From Xylanimonas cellulosilytica DSM 15894 (GTDB lineage: Bacteria; Actinomycetota; Actinomycetes; Actinomycetales; Cellulomonadaceae), in the NCBI RefSeq assembly GCF_000024965.1, contig NC_013530.1, forward strand, positions 2,108,001-2,172,000: DNA of 64,000 bases, given 5' to 3'. The notes beneath the pieces are model-generated. The model saw only the letters and a list, made by a program, of their open reading frames with translations. It searched no databases and had not been told where the DNA came from. This document shows, piece by piece, positions 49,889-58,714 of the stretch; position 1 is the stretch's first letter; every line of letters starts with the position of its first letter. The position numbers and the translations under genes are program-made.

Positions 49889-50647
49889 TCAGGCGCCGGG
49901 CTGGACGTCGTCGGGCTGCTGCGGTGCGGCCTCCGCGTCGTCGGACCCACGCTTCCCGGCCGCCTTCTCGGCGGCGATGCGAGCCTTGGCCGTGGCCGCG
50001 TAGATGTCGACGTACTCCTGGTCCGACAGTCGCAGGATGGCGTAGACGATCTCGTCCGTGACGGCACGCAGCACGAACCGGTCGTTCTCCATGCCCTTGT
50101 AGCGCGAGAAGTCCAGCGGTTCGCCGATGACGACGCCGATGGGGATCGGCTTGGGGATCACCTGGCCCACCTGCTGCGCCTTGTCGGTGTCGACCATCGC
50201 GACGGGGATCACAGGTGCGCCCGACTCCAGCGCGAGGCGCGCCACGCCCGTCTTGCCGCGGTACAGGCGCCCGTCAGGGCTGCGCGTGCCCTCGGGGTAG
50301 ATGCCGAACAGCCCGCCCTGCTCCAGCACGCGCAGGCCCGTGTTGAGGGCGGCCTCGCTGGCCTTGCCGCCCGCACGGTCGACGGGGATCGTGCCGACGC
50401 CGCGCATGAAGCCCGCCACGAGCCGCCCCTTCATGCCCCGGCCCGTGAAGTAGTCCGACTTGCCCAGGAACTTCACCTGCCGCTCGAGCACCAGCGGCAG
50501 CACGAACGAGTCGATCACCGCGAGGTGGTTGGAGGCGAGGATCGCCCCGCCCCCGGCCGGCACGTGCTCCACGCCCTTGGTCCACGGGCGGAAGTACCCC
50601 TTGAGCAGCGGCCCGGCCAGGACGTGCCTCATGAGCCAGTAGAACAA
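49889..50647 (-). CDS. Lysophospholipid acyltransferase, PlsC-type (252 aa)
   Basis: The motifs NHLAVID (H-x4-D) and YPEGTRSPDGRL are the glycerolipid acyltransferase signatures, and the N-terminal hydrophobic start LFYWLMRHVLAGPLLKGYFR is typical of the family. I take TTG at 50647 as the start because it has GAGGAGG 4-5 bases upstream and the homologous start is M/L-F-Y-W; upstream sequence is not protein-like. It makes phosphatidic acid or related phospholipids at the membrane. The C-terminus is charged and low complexity. Confidence 0.85.
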   Translation of the reverse strand: MFYWLMRHVLAGPLLKGYFRPWTKGVEHVPAGGGAILASNHLAVIDSFVLPLVLERQVKFLGKSDYFTGRGMKGRLVAGFMRGVGTIPVDRAGGKASEAALNTGLRVLEQGGLFGIYPEGTRSPDGRLYRGKTGVARLALESGAPVIPVAMVDTDKAQQVGQVIPKPIPIGVVIGEPLDFSRYKGMENDRFVLRAVTDEIVYAILRLSDQEYVDIYAATAKARIAAEKAAGKRGSDDAEAAPQQPDDVQPGA

Positions 50648-50703
50648 GCGTCCTCCTCGGACCGGATGAGCGCAGGGGGCAGCGCACGGCGTCGGAAGAA
50701 CTC

Positions 50704-50709
50704 TATGGT
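50704..50709 (+). promoter_or_regulatory. Leaderless -10 box TATGGT
   Basis: It lies 6 bases before the ATG at 50716. Confidence 0.55.
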
Positions 50710-50715
50710 GTCTGT

Positions 50716-51291
50716 ATGGCTGGGACGAGCACGGGTGGCGGCATGGGCCGCGAGGACGACGCCCAGGGCGACGGTATCCCCGGCCCCGCCGACGGTGCCG
50801 AGCGGCTTCCCGACGACGACGTCGAGGCCCGCTGGGCCGACATCGTCGCGCAGCTCGGCGAGCTCGACGCGACCGCTCCGGCGGGCGACGGCACGCCGCC
50901 TGCCGATCCCCCGGCTCCCGCACGGCCCGCCACCGGGTCCCCGGCGCAGACCGGGCACGTGGTCGCCCGTGCTCCCGGACCGCGCGACTGGCCCGCGACG
51001 CCCGACGTCGAGGCGCTCGAGGACGCCGAGAGCCACTTCACACCCCCCGACCCGGGCCCCGTCGTGACCGGCCGTGACCCGCTCAGCACGCTCGCCTGGT
51101 CGTGCGCGGTCGGCATCCCGCTGCTCGCCGTCGTCGCGCTGATCGTGCGGTCGATCGTGCCCGGCCTGCACGTCCCCGGCTGGACCGGTCCCCTCGCCGC
51201 AGTTGCGTTCCTGGCCGCCGTCGCGGTGCTCGTGTGGCGGATGCCGCAGCGCCGCGACCCGGACGACCACGACGACGGCGCCGTCGTCTGA
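50716..51291 (+). CDS. Membrane-anchored hypothetical protein (191 aa)
   Basis: The N-terminal 110 residues are acidic and Pro/Gly/Ala-rich and probably disordered (DDDVEARWADIVAQLGELDA is the only helix-like part). They are followed by two membrane helices, LAWSCAVGIPLLAVVALIVR and LAAVAFLAAVAVLVWRMP, and a charged tail. I recognise no family. It is divergent to the acyltransferase gene. A strong hairpin follows its stop. Confidence 0.75.
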   Translation: MAGTSTGGGMGREDDAQGDGIPGPADGAERLPDDDVEARWADIVAQLGELDATAPAGDGTPPADPPAPARPATGSPAQTGHVVARAPGPRDWPATPDVEALEDAESHFTPPDPGPVVTGRDPLSTLAWSCAVGIPLLAVVALIVRSIVPGLHVPGWTGPLAAVAFLAAVAVLVWRMPQRRDPDDHDDGAVV

Positions 51292-51299
51292 CCTGAGCA

Positions 51300-51333
51300 C
51301 GGCCCGCCCGCGCGGCGTCGCGCAGGCGGGCCG
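51300..51333. terminator. Bidirectional terminator hairpin
   Basis: A 14-bp stem with one mismatch (CGGCCCGCC/GGCGGGCCG ends plus GCGCG/CGCGC) has a 4-base loop, between the convergent genes at 51291 and 51339. Confidence 0.7.
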
Positions 51334-51338
51334 ACGTG

Positions 51339-52283
51339 TCAGCGGCGGGCGAGGTCCGCCGCGCCGACGATCCCGGCCTCGTTGCCCTGCTCGGCGAGCT
51401 CGATGCGCGCGACGGGCCGGTGACCGAGCGCGGAGAGCTGGGACTCGAACCCCTCCCGTGCCGGCAGGAGCAGCAGGTCGCCCGCCGCGGCGACCCCGCC
51501 GCCGACGACGATCAGCTCCGGGTCGAGCAGCGCGGCGACGGACGCGGCGCCCTCGCCGATCCAGCGCCCGAGCTTGGCGACCAGCGCGACCGCGAGCTCG
51601 TCGCCTTCCTGGGCGGCCTGGGTGACGTGCGGGCCCTTGAGCTTCTTGCGGTCGCCGCCGGCGAGCTCCAGCAGCCGCCCGGCCTTGTGCGGCAGCGCGA
51701 CGACGGCTGCCTTGGCGTCACGCACCAGCGCGCTGCCGGAGGCGTACTGCTCCCAGCAGCCCTCGTGACCGCACCCGCAGTAGTGCCCGCCGGGCACCAC
51801 GCGCATGTGGCCGACCTCGGCCGCGACGCCCCAGCGCCCGCGCACCAGGTTGCCGTCGACGACGACGGCGCCGCCCAGCCCGGTGCCGATGGTCAGCATG
51901 AGCATGTCGGCCGCGTCCCGGCCCGCGCCGAACCGGAACTCGGCCCAGCCGGCCGCGTTGGCGTCGTTCTCGACGACGACCGGTACGTCGAGGTCAACGA
52001 GCGCGGCGATCCGGGTGCCCAGCGGGTAGTCCCGCCACGCGATGTTCGGGGCGAACGCCATGGTGGTGCGGTCGGAGCTCACGAACCCGGCGGCGGCGAC
52101 GCCGATCGCGCCCACCTCGTGCTCCTTCGCCAGCGCGTTGCAGGCGTCGGCGATCGCGCGGTCGATGCTCCCGACGTCGTCGGGGTTGGTCTCGACCCGG
52201 ACCTGGGCGAGGATCCGCCCGTCGGTGTCCACGACGCCGATGGCGATCTTCGTACCACCGATGTCGACGCCGATCGCGTGCAT
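51339..52283 (-). CDS. ROK family glucokinase (314 aa)
   Basis: The ATP/sugar kinase motif AIGVDIGGTKIAIGVVDTDG is at the N-terminus. VVVENDANAAGWAEFRFGAG and LTIGTGLGGAVVVDGNLVRG follow. The ROK zinc motif is present as HYCGCGHEGCWEQYASG. The C-terminus has LLDPELIVVGGGVAAAGD. It phosphorylates glucose for glycolysis. The ATG at 52283 has GAGG 9-10 bases upstream. It is divergent from the acyl-CoA ligase with 224 bases between. Confidence 0.9.
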   Translation of the reverse strand: MHAIGVDIGGTKIAIGVVDTDGRILAQVRVETNPDDVGSIDRAIADACNALAKEHEVGAIGVAAAGFVSSDRTTMAFAPNIAWRDYPLGTRIAALVDLDVPVVVENDANAAGWAEFRFGAGRDAADMLMLTIGTGLGGAVVVDGNLVRGRWGVAAEVGHMRVVPGGHYCGCGHEGCWEQYASGSALVRDAKAAVVALPHKAGRLLELAGGDRKKLKGPHVTQAAQEGDELAVALVAKLGRWIGEGAASVAALLDPELIVVGGGVAAAGDLLLLPAREGFESQLSALGHRPVARIELAEQGNEAGIVGAADLARR

Positions 52284-52464
52284 GGGCTGGGTCCTCACTT
52301 CGTCGTTGCGGCCCCGCCGCACGACGGCGGACGGGTGTCTCGGTGCGGCCGGTCGGACGCGCCGCCCAGCCTAGCGAGCCGCGACGGCGTGCCGCGCGGG
52401 GGCCTACGGGCTCCGCGCTGTCTCACGGCCGGTGACGGTGGTCACACCATCGCCTGAGACCGAG

Positions 52465-52470
52465 TATCGT
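52465..52470 (+). promoter_or_regulatory. -10-like box TATCGT upstream of the FadD15-like gene
   Basis: It lies 38 bases before the ATG at 52508. A GTGAC-GGTG-GTCAC inverted repeat lies upstream at 52432-52445. The -35 is not clear. Confidence 0.4.
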
Positions 52471-52507
52471 GAGCGGCGCACGACCGTCACCTGTCACTGG
52501 AGCCAGC

Positions 52508-54328
52508 ATGGACGAGAGCACGATCCCGCTGCGAGTAGAGCTGCCGCTCGCGACGAACCTCAACACCGTCATCGCCGACCGCCTGCGCAGCGGTCCCGAC
52601 GACGTCTTCGCCGAGGTCCCGCGCGACGGCGCCTGGCTGCCGGTCACGGTGCGGGAGTTCGACGCCGCCGTCGTCGCCGCCGCCAAAGGGCTGGTCGCGC
52701 TCGGCGTCGGCCCGGGCGACAGCGTCGGCATCATGTCCCGCACCCGCTACGAGTGGACCCTCCTCGACTTCGCGGCCTGGGCCGCGGGGGCCGTACCGGT
52801 CCCGATCTACGAGACGTCGAGCGCCGAGCAGGTGCAGTGGATCCTGTCCGACGCCGCCGTCACGGTGCTGGTCGTCGAGTCGGCGGAGAACGCCGCCACG
52901 GTGGCGGAGGTCCGCGACCAGGTGCCCGCCTGCCGCGAGGTGCTCGTCATCGACGACGACGCCGTCGGCCGGCTGACCGCCGCGGGCGCCGACGTGCCCG
53001 ACGCGGAGATCGAACGGCGGCGGTCGCTGGCCACGCTCGACGACATCGCCACGATCATCTACACCTCGGGCACCACCGGCCGCCCCAAGGGCGCCGAGCT
53101 GACCCACCGCAACTTCGTGTCGCTGACGACCAACACGGTGCCCGAGGTGCCGGAGGTGTTCGCCGCCCCCGGAGGCCGCACGCTGCTGTTCCTGCCGCTC
53201 GCGCACGTGTTCGCCCGGTTCGTCGAGGTGCTGGCGATCCGCAGCGGCACGGTGCTGGCACACTCCCCCGACATCCGGACGCTGGTCGACGACCTCGGCG
53301 CGTTCCGGCCCACGTACATCCTCGCGGTGCCCCGCGTGTTCGAGAAGGTGTACAACTCCGCCGAGCAGACCGCTGCCGCCGGCGGCAAGCTCAAGATCTT
53401 CCGCTGGGCGGCCGCCACGGCCATCCGCTGGTCGCGGGCCCTGGACACCGCGAAGGGACCGTCCGCCTGGCTCTCGGTCCAGCACAAGGTGGCGGACGCG
53501 CTCGTGTACGGCAAGCTGCGCGCCAAGCTCGGCGGGCAGACACGATACGCAGTCTCGGGCGGCGGCCCGCTCGGCGAGCGGCTGGGCCACTTCTACCGCG
53601 GCATCGGCCTGACGGTCCTCGAGGGGTACGGCCTGACGGAGACGACGGCGCCCACGTGCGTCAACCGTCCCGCCGCGCTGCGCATCGGCACGGTCGGCCT
53701 GCAGCTTCCGGGCTGCGGGGTCCGGATCGCTCCGGACGGCGAGATCCTCCTCAAGGGCCACCACGTCTTCCGTGGCTACCACAACAACCCGCAGGCCACC
53801 GCGGAGGCGTTCGACGGCGAGTGGTTCCGCACCGGCGACCTCGGGTCGCTCGACGACGAGGGCTTCCTGCGCATCACGGGCCGCAAGAAGGAGATCATCG
53901 TGACGGCCGCGGGCAAGAACGTCGCCCCCGCGGTGCTGGAGGACCGCCTGCGCGCCCACGCCCTGGTGAGCCAGTGCGTCGTCGTCGGAGACAACCGGCC
54001 CTTCATCGGCGCACTCGTCACCCTCGACCCCGAGGGCCTGCCGGGCTGGCTGTCCATGCACGGCAAGGAGCCGATGTCGATCGACGAGGCCCGCACCGAC
54101 CCGGACGTGCTCGCCGCGCTCGACGAGGCCGTCACGCGGGCCAACAAGGCCGTCTCGCGCGCCGAGTCGATCCGCAAGTTCACCGTGCTGGACAAGGACT
54201 TCACGGTCGAGAACGGGTACCTGACCCCGTCGCTGAAGTTCAAGCGCGCCCAGGTGCTGCGCGACTTCGCGCCCCAGATCGAGACCCTCTACGCCCCGTC
54301 GCAGGACCGCGAGTCGCTGCACGTCTGA
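52508..54328 (+). CDS. Long-chain fatty acid-CoA ligase (FadD15-like, 606 aa)
   Basis: This is an ANL-family ligase with the ATP loop IYTSGTTGRPKGAELTHRN at about residue 185, LEGYGLTETTAPTCVNRPA at about 373, and WFRTGDLGSLDDEGFLRITG near 440. The A10 region is replaced by the KFTVLDKDFTVENGYLTPSL tail typical of long-chain ACS. It activates free fatty acids for lipid synthesis or degradation. GGAG lies 5-6 bases before the ATG. It is distinct from the acyl-CoA ligase at 23457. Confidence 0.92.
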   Translation: MDESTIPLRVELPLATNLNTVIADRLRSGPDDVFAEVPRDGAWLPVTVREFDAAVVAAAKGLVALGVGPGDSVGIMSRTRYEWTLLDFAAWAAGAVPVPIYETSSAEQVQWILSDAAVTVLVVESAENAATVAEVRDQVPACREVLVIDDDAVGRLTAAGADVPDAEIERRRSLATLDDIATIIYTSGTTGRPKGAELTHRNFVSLTTNTVPEVPEVFAAPGGRTLLFLPLAHVFARFVEVLAIRSGTVLAHSPDIRTLVDDLGAFRPTYILAVPRVFEKVYNSAEQTAAAGGKLKIFRWAAATAIRWSRALDTAKGPSAWLSVQHKVADALVYGKLRAKLGGQTRYAVSGGGPLGERLGHFYRGIGLTVLEGYGLTETTAPTCVNRPAALRIGTVGLQLPGCGVRIAPDGEILLKGHHVFRGYHNNPQATAEAFDGEWFRTGDLGSLDDEGFLRITGRKKEIIVTAAGKNVAPAVLEDRLRAHALVSQCVVVGDNRPFIGALVTLDPEGLPGWLSMHGKEPMSIDEARTDPDVLAALDEAVTRANKAVSRAESIRKFTVLDKDFTVENGYLTPSLKFKRAQVLRDFAPQIETLYAPSQDRESLHV

Positions 54329-54372
54329 CGGCCACCGCCCCGCGCCCCACCGGCGCTGTCAGGGGGTCGCCG

Positions 54373-54378
54373 TAGCGT
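54373..54378 (+). promoter_or_regulatory. Leaderless -10 box TAGCGT
   Basis: It lies 7 bases before the ATG at 54386, with no Shine-Dalgarno. Confidence 0.5.
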
Positions 54379-54385
54379 GCGCGGC

Positions 54386-56131
54386 ATGACGCGACTGGCG
54401 ACCCCCGGGGCGGTGCACGGTGCCGTGCAACCCTCGTTCGAGGACCTCGGCACCCCGTTGCGGGAGGTGACGTTCGTCGTCGTCGACCTCGAGACCACCG
54501 GGACGCGCACCACCGACTCGGGCATCACCGAGATCGGCGCGGTCAAGGTGCGTGGCGGCGAGGTGCTCGGCGAGTTCCAGTCGCTCGTGAACCCGGGACG
54601 CGAGGTGCCGGCCTTCGTCGCCCGCCTCACGGGGATCACGACGGCGATGGTCTCGACGGCACCGTCGATCGACCTGGTGCTGCCGAGCTTCCTCGAGTGG
54701 GCGCACGACTGTGTGCTGGTCGCGCACAACGCGCCCTTCGACGTCGGCTTCCTCAAGGCGGCCGCGGCCGGTCTCGGGTACCCGTGGCCGGGCTTCCCCG
54801 TCGTCGACACGGTGCCGCTCGCCCGCCGCGTCGTCCCGAAGGACGAGGCGCCCAACCACAAGCTCGCGACGCTCGCCCACCTGTTCCGTGCCCGGGTCAC
54901 CCCCGAGCACCGCGCCCTGGCGGACGCCCGGGCGACGGTGGACGTGCTGCACGGGCTGCTGGACCGCCTGGGCGCGATGGGCGTCCAGCACCTGGAGGAT
55001 CTCGCCACCGCCGCCGACCCCGTGCCGCCCGACGTCCGCAAGAAGCGCCACCTGGCCGACGGCCTGCCCGAGGCGCCCGGCGTCTACCTGTTCAAGGGCC
55101 CCGGGGACGAGGTGCTCTATGTGGGCACCTCGACCAACATCCGCAAGCGCGTGCGGTCCTACTTCACGGCGGCGGAGAAGCGCCGCCGCATCACGGAGAT
55201 GGTCCGCATCGCGCACGAGGTCACGCCCGTGGTCTGCGCGACGCCGCTGGAGGCCGCCGTGCGCGAGCTCCGCCTGATCACCGAGCACGAGCCGCGGTAC
55301 AACCGCCGTTCCAAGCATCCCGAGCGGCACACCTGGGTCCGCCTCACCGACGAGCCGTACCCGCGCCTGTCCGTGGTGCGTGACGTGCGCCCCGGCGCAC
55401 CGCACATCGGCCCGTTCGGCTCCCGCCGCGTCGCGCAGGACGCCGTGGACGCGCTGCACGACGCCCTGCCGCTGCGACAGTGCACGCTGCGGCTCGCCGC
55501 GGTGTCGCGCACGCCGGGCAGCCCGTGCGCGCTGGCCGGCATGGGCCGCTGCTCCGCGCCGTGCGTCGCCGTCGTCGCGCCCGACGACGCCTACGCCGCC
55601 GTCGCGAAGACTGCCGCCGAGGTGCTGACGGGTGACCCGTCGAGCGTGGTGCAGGCGCTGGCCGCGCGCATCGGCAGGCTCGCGGCCGAGCAGCGGTTCG
55701 AAGAGGCGGGCGTCGTCACGGGCCGCCTGCGCGCCTACGTCCAGGGCGCCGGGCGCGCGCAGCGCCTCGCCCCGCTCGCGGCGTGCGCCGAGCTCGTGGC
55801 CGCCCGCCCGACACCTGCCGGGGGGTGGGAGCTCGTCGTGGTACGCCACGCGCGCCTGGCGGGCACGGCGGTGACCCGGCCGGACGAGGACCCGCTGCCC
55901 GTCGTCGACGCCCTGCGCGCGACGGCGGAGACGGTCGACGCCCCGGTGCCCCCGGCGCCCGCGTGCCACCCCGAGGAGGCCGCGCTGGTCATCGACTGGC
56001 TCGAGTCGCCGGGCGTGCGCCTGGTCCACACCAGCGACCCGTGGGCGCTGCCCGTCCGCTCCGCCCTGGCCCACGCCGACCTGGCGGGCGTCTCGGGGGA
56101 GGTCAGGGCGCAGGTCGATTCACTACAGTGA
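54386..56131 (+). CDS. DEDDh exonuclease fused to UvrC-like GIY-YIG domain (581 aa)
   Basis: The N-terminal third is a DnaQ-type exonuclease: VVVDLETTGT (Asp34, Glu36), VAHNAPFDVGFL and EHRALADARATVDV (His and Asp). Around residues 227-260 a GIY-YIG domain follows: APGVYLFKGPGDEVLYVGTS (GVY...YVG) then NIRKRVRSYF. The rest resembles the UvrC middle (RCSAPCV-type segments). This actinobacterial fusion is known as a DEDD exonuclease domain-containing protein and is thought to act in DNA repair. The stop overlaps the promoter of the next gene. Confidence 0.88.
   Translation: MTRLATPGAVHGAVQPSFEDLGTPLREVTFVVVDLETTGTRTTDSGITEIGAVKVRGGEVLGEFQSLVNPGREVPAFVARLTGITTAMVSTAPSIDLVLPSFLEWAHDCVLVAHNAPFDVGFLKAAAAGLGYPWPGFPVVDTVPLARRVVPKDEAPNHKLATLAHLFRARVTPEHRALADARATVDVLHGLLDRLGAMGVQHLEDLATAADPVPPDVRKKRHLADGLPEAPGVYLFKGPGDEVLYVGTSTNIRKRVRSYFTAAEKRRRITEMVRIAHEVTPVVCATPLEAAVRELRLITEHEPRYNRRSKHPERHTWVRLTDEPYPRLSVVRDVRPGAPHIGPFGSRRVAQDAVDALHDALPLRQCTLRLAAVSRTPGSPCALAGMGRCSAPCVAVVAPDDAYAAVAKTAAEVLTGDPSSVVQALAARIGRLAAEQRFEEAGVVTGRLRAYVQGAGRAQRLAPLAACAELVAARPTPAGGWELVVVRHARLAGTAVTRPDEDPLPVVDALRATAETVDAPVPPAPACHPEEAALVIDWLESPGVRLVHTSDPWALPVRSALAHADLAGVSGEVRAQVDSLQ
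56124..56129 (+). promoter_or_regulatory. Leaderless -10 box TACAGT
   Basis: It lies 6 bases before the ATG at 56136 and abuts the upstream gene's stop codon. Confidence 0.5.
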
Positions 56132-56135
56132 GCGC

Positions 56136-56417
56136 ATGCTGACTGCCATCGTGCTGATCGACACCGAGCCGAACAAGATCCCCGAGGTCGCCGACCAGGT
56201 CGTCAACCTCCAGGGGGTCAGCGAGGTCTACTCGGTCACCGGGAAGGCCGACCTGGTCGCGATGGTGCGCGTGCGCGACCACGAGGAGCTCGCGGACGCG
56301 ATCGCCGACGGCATCAGCAAGGTGCCCGGCGTCCTGCGCACCGAAACCCTGATCGCCTTCCGCGCGTACTCGAGCGTCGACCTGGACCAGGCCTTCGCCC
56401 TGGGTCTGGAGGACTGA
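56136..56417 (+). CDS. Stand-alone Lrp/AsnC ligand-binding domain protein (93 aa)
   Basis: This is a RAM domain without DNA-binding region: MLTAIVLIDTEPNKIPEVAD, then VVNLQGVSEVYSVTGKADLV and a C-terminal ETLIAFRAYSSVDLDQAF. Such proteins assemble as dimers or octamers and may bind amino acids. It lies between the exonuclease gene and the tandem repeat. Its last two codons and stop form part of the repeat unit. Confidence 0.9.
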   Translation: MLTAIVLIDTEPNKIPEVADQVVNLQGVSEVYSVTGKADLVAMVRVRDHEELADAIADGISKVPGVLRTETLIAFRAYSSVDLDQAFALGLED

Positions 56418-56814
56418 GCCGGAGCGCAGGGAAGGGTGGAGGCCGAGGAACGAGGCATCCGCCCGTAGCGGAGCGCAGGCTCAGTCCGACCAAGAACACG
56501 AGGACTGAGCCGGAGCGCAGCGCAGGGTGGAGGCCGAGGAACGAGGCATCCGCCCGTAGCGGAGCGCAGGCTCAGTCCGACCAAGAACACGAGGACTGAG
56601 CCGGAGCGCAGCGCAGGGTGGAGGCCGAGGAACGAGGCATCCGCCCGTAGCGGAGCGCAGGCTCAGTCCGACCAAGAACACGAGGACTGAGCCGGAGCGC
56701 AGCGCAGGGTGGAGGCCGAGGAACGAGGCATCCGCCCGTAGCGGAGCGCAGGCTCAGTCCGACCAAGAACACGAGGACTGAGCCGGAGCGCAGCGCAGGG
56801 TGGAGGCCGCCAGC
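56411..56814. repeat. 91-bp tandem repeat, four full copies plus a partial fifth
   Basis: Copies start at 56411, 56502, 56593, 56684 and 56775, exactly 91 bases apart; the fifth stops after about 40 bases. Each contains an inverted repeat GGACTGAGCC/GGCTCAGTCC (in copy 1 at 56411-56420 and 56478-56487). The first copy differs slightly (GGAAGG for GCGCAGG). The stretch 56418-56826 between the AsnC and trpD stops holds only this array. No gene is evident; minus-strand ORFs here are repeat artefacts. Confidence 0.95.
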
Positions 56815-56826
56815 GCTGCGACCCGT

Positions 56827-57915
56827 TCAGGCGCGAGCCGAGGCTGCGCGCCAGCGCTCCAGCGCGCTCAGGGCGCCGCCGTCGTCGATGCTGCGCGCGG
56901 CCAGTGCCATGCCGGCGGCGAGCCGGTCGACGAGCGTGCCCACGCTGGTTCCGGGCAGTGTGCCGTCCGCGACGAGGGCGGCGGCGGCGTTGAGCAGGAC
57001 GGTCTCGCGCACGGGCCCGCGGTCGGTGCCGTCGAGCACGCCGAGCGCCACGCGGGCGTTGTGCGCCGCGTCCGCGCCCTTGAGGTCGGCGACCTCGATG
57101 GGCTGGAGCCCGAGGTCGGCCGCGGCGTCGATGTGACCGGGCGTGACGACGCCGTCGCGCACCTCCCACACGGCGGTGCCGGAGGTGGCCGCGAGCTCGT
57201 CGAGGCCGTCGTCGCCGCGGAACACGAGCGCCGAGGTGCCGCGCTCGGCGAACACCCCGGCCATGAGCCCGGCCATCCGAGGGTCGGCGCAGCCCACGGC
57301 GGTCGCACCGGGCAGGGCGGGGTTGGTGAGCGGGCCCAGGAAGTTGAACGCGGTGGGCACCGCGAGCTCCTTGCGGGCGACGCCTGCGTGCCGCATCGAC
57401 GGGTGGAACACGGTCGCGAAGCAGAAGGTGATGCCGGCTTCGACGGCGATCTCGGCGACCCGGGCCGGGGTGTGGTCGAGCCGGATCCCGAGCGCTTCCA
57501 GGACGTCGGCCGAGCCGGAGGCCGACGTCGCGGCGCGGTTGCCGTGCTTGACCACGCGCAGGCCGGTACCCGCGACGACGATCGCGGCCATGGTGGAGAT
57601 GTTCACGGTGTGGGCGCGGTCCCCGCCGGTGCCGACGAGGTCGACCGTGCGTCCCGCCACGTCGATGCGCGTGGCGTGGTCGAGCATCGCCGCGGCGAGG
57701 CCGCCGAGCTCGTCGACGGTCTCGCCCTTGGACCGCAGCCCCATGAGGAAGCCGGCCAGACGCGGCGGGGAGACCTCGCCGGACATGACCTGGTCCATCG
57801 CCCACGCGGTCTGCGCCGCGGTGAGGTCCTCGCGGGCCACGAGCTGGTTGAGGACGTACGGCCACGTCAGCGTGGGGTCGGTCGCAGGTGCGGGGTCGAC
57901 GACAGGCTGGGTCAC
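56827..57915 (-). CDS. trpD: Anthranilate phosphoribosyltransferase
   Basis: TrpD family: it joins anthranilate to PRPP in tryptophan synthesis. Hallmarks are [40 protein letters not shown] and [20 protein letters not shown]. The 362-residue length is normal. The GTG at 57915 has AAAGGA 6-7 bases upstream. No other trp gene is adjacent, so it is a solitary trpD. A hairpin (57947-57964) lies in its upstream region. Confidence 0.93.
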   Translation of the reverse strand: MTQPVVDPAPATDPTLTWPYVLNQLVAREDLTAAQTAWAMDQVMSGEVSPPRLAGFLMGLRSKGETVDELGGLAAAMLDHATRIDVAGRTVDLVGTGGDRAHTVNISTMAAIVVAGTGLRVVKHGNRAATSASGSADVLEALGIRLDHTPARVAEIAVEAGITFCFATVFHPSMRHAGVARKELAVPTAFNFLGPLTNPALPGATAVGCADPRMAGLMAGVFAERGTSALVFRGDDGLDELAATSGTAVWEVRDGVVTPGHIDAAADLGLQPIEVADLKGADAAHNARVALGVLDGTDRGPVRETVLLNAAAALVADGTLPGTSVGTLVDRLAAGMALAARSIDDGGALSALERWRAASARA

Positions 57916-58035
57916 CGCTGGTCCTTTGCTGGTCTCCGGGTACGGGTGCCCGCGGGGACGGGCATGGCGAACGCTACCGGGTCGCGCGACGACGACGCGG
58001 CTGGTCTCACCGGTGCGGTGAGGGGACCCGCCCGG

Positions 58036-58455
58036 TCAGGCGCTCGCCCCGGTCACGAGCCCTGCGACCGCACCCTGCACGGTGAGCGCGTCGAGCGGGC
58101 GCGCCACGACGGCGTCGGCCAGGGACCAGGAGGCGAGCCACGCGTCCTCGGCGCGTCCGGTGAGCAGCAGCACGGGCGGGCACTCGTAGACCTCGTTCTT
58201 GAGCTGGCGGCTCAGTCCCATGCCGCCTGCCTTGTCGGCCTCGCCGTCGAGCACCATGAGGTCCCACTGCTCGGCGTCGGCGGCCGCGACGACGGCGGCG
58301 GCAGTCGCCACCTCTTCCCACGCGATGGCGGGCGCGTGGGCGCGCAGGCGCGGTCCTACCGCGAGCCGCACCTGCTCGCGCACCGTGCGGTCGTCGCTGT
58401 AGAGCAGGATCCGCGGTCCGTTCGCCGTTCCCGCACCTGATCCAGCACCCGTCAT
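58036..58455 (-). CDS. Receiver-like single-domain protein (139 aa)
   Basis: It resembles a stand-alone response-regulator receiver: RILLYSDDRTVREQVRLAV (acidic pair), WDLMVLDGEADKAGGMGLSR (phosphoacceptor-like Asp), CPPVLLLTGRAEDAW and DAVVARPLDALTVQ. The usual Lys in the KP motif is Arg. No output domain or histidine kinase is nearby. A related single-domain protein near trpD and ctaE is known in actinobacteria, but I know no function. GGGAGG lies about 11 bases before the ATG at 58455. Confidence 0.75.
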   Translation of the reverse strand: MTGAGSGAGTANGPRILLYSDDRTVREQVRLAVGPRLRAHAPAIAWEEVATAAAVVAAADAEQWDLMVLDGEADKAGGMGLSRQLKNEVYECPPVLLLTGRAEDAWLASWSLADAVVARPLDALTVQGAVAGLVTGASA

Positions 58456-58613
58456 CGCGTCCTGCCTCCCTGTCGGGGCCACCGCGTGCGACGAAGCGCG
58501 CCGGTAGCGGTTCTGCCTGCCGTTTTGCTGGCATCGTGGCACACCGGCGTCACGATGAGAACCGGCCAGACGTGGTCTTTTCGTGGCACTCTCCAGACGA
58601 TCGTCAGCAAGCA

Positions 58614-58670
58614 CGAGCACTTCCGCATGAATCCGCGGTTTTCCGCGGACTTCAGCCGCTGAAGTGCTCG
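58614..58670. repeat. Nested inverted repeats upstream of ctaE
   Basis: The outer arms CGAGCACTTC (58614-58623) and GAAGTGCTCG (58661-58670) are perfect. Inside them TCCGCGG-TTTT-CCGCGGA (58632-58649) forms a second stem. It lies 45 bases before the ctaE start. Confidence 0.6.
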
Positions 58671-58714
58671 TCGGCGTGGCTCGAAGTGTGTCCGAGTCGG
58701 CAATAATGACTCCC

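Noticed and set aside
47999-51067. A 1022-codon plus-strand open frame
   Set aside because: It crosses aroG, the REP array, pfp and plsC in antisense; not a real fusion.
56411-56814. Possible CRISPR array
   Set aside because: Units are directly adjacent 91-bp repeats with no variable spacers and no cas genes in the window.
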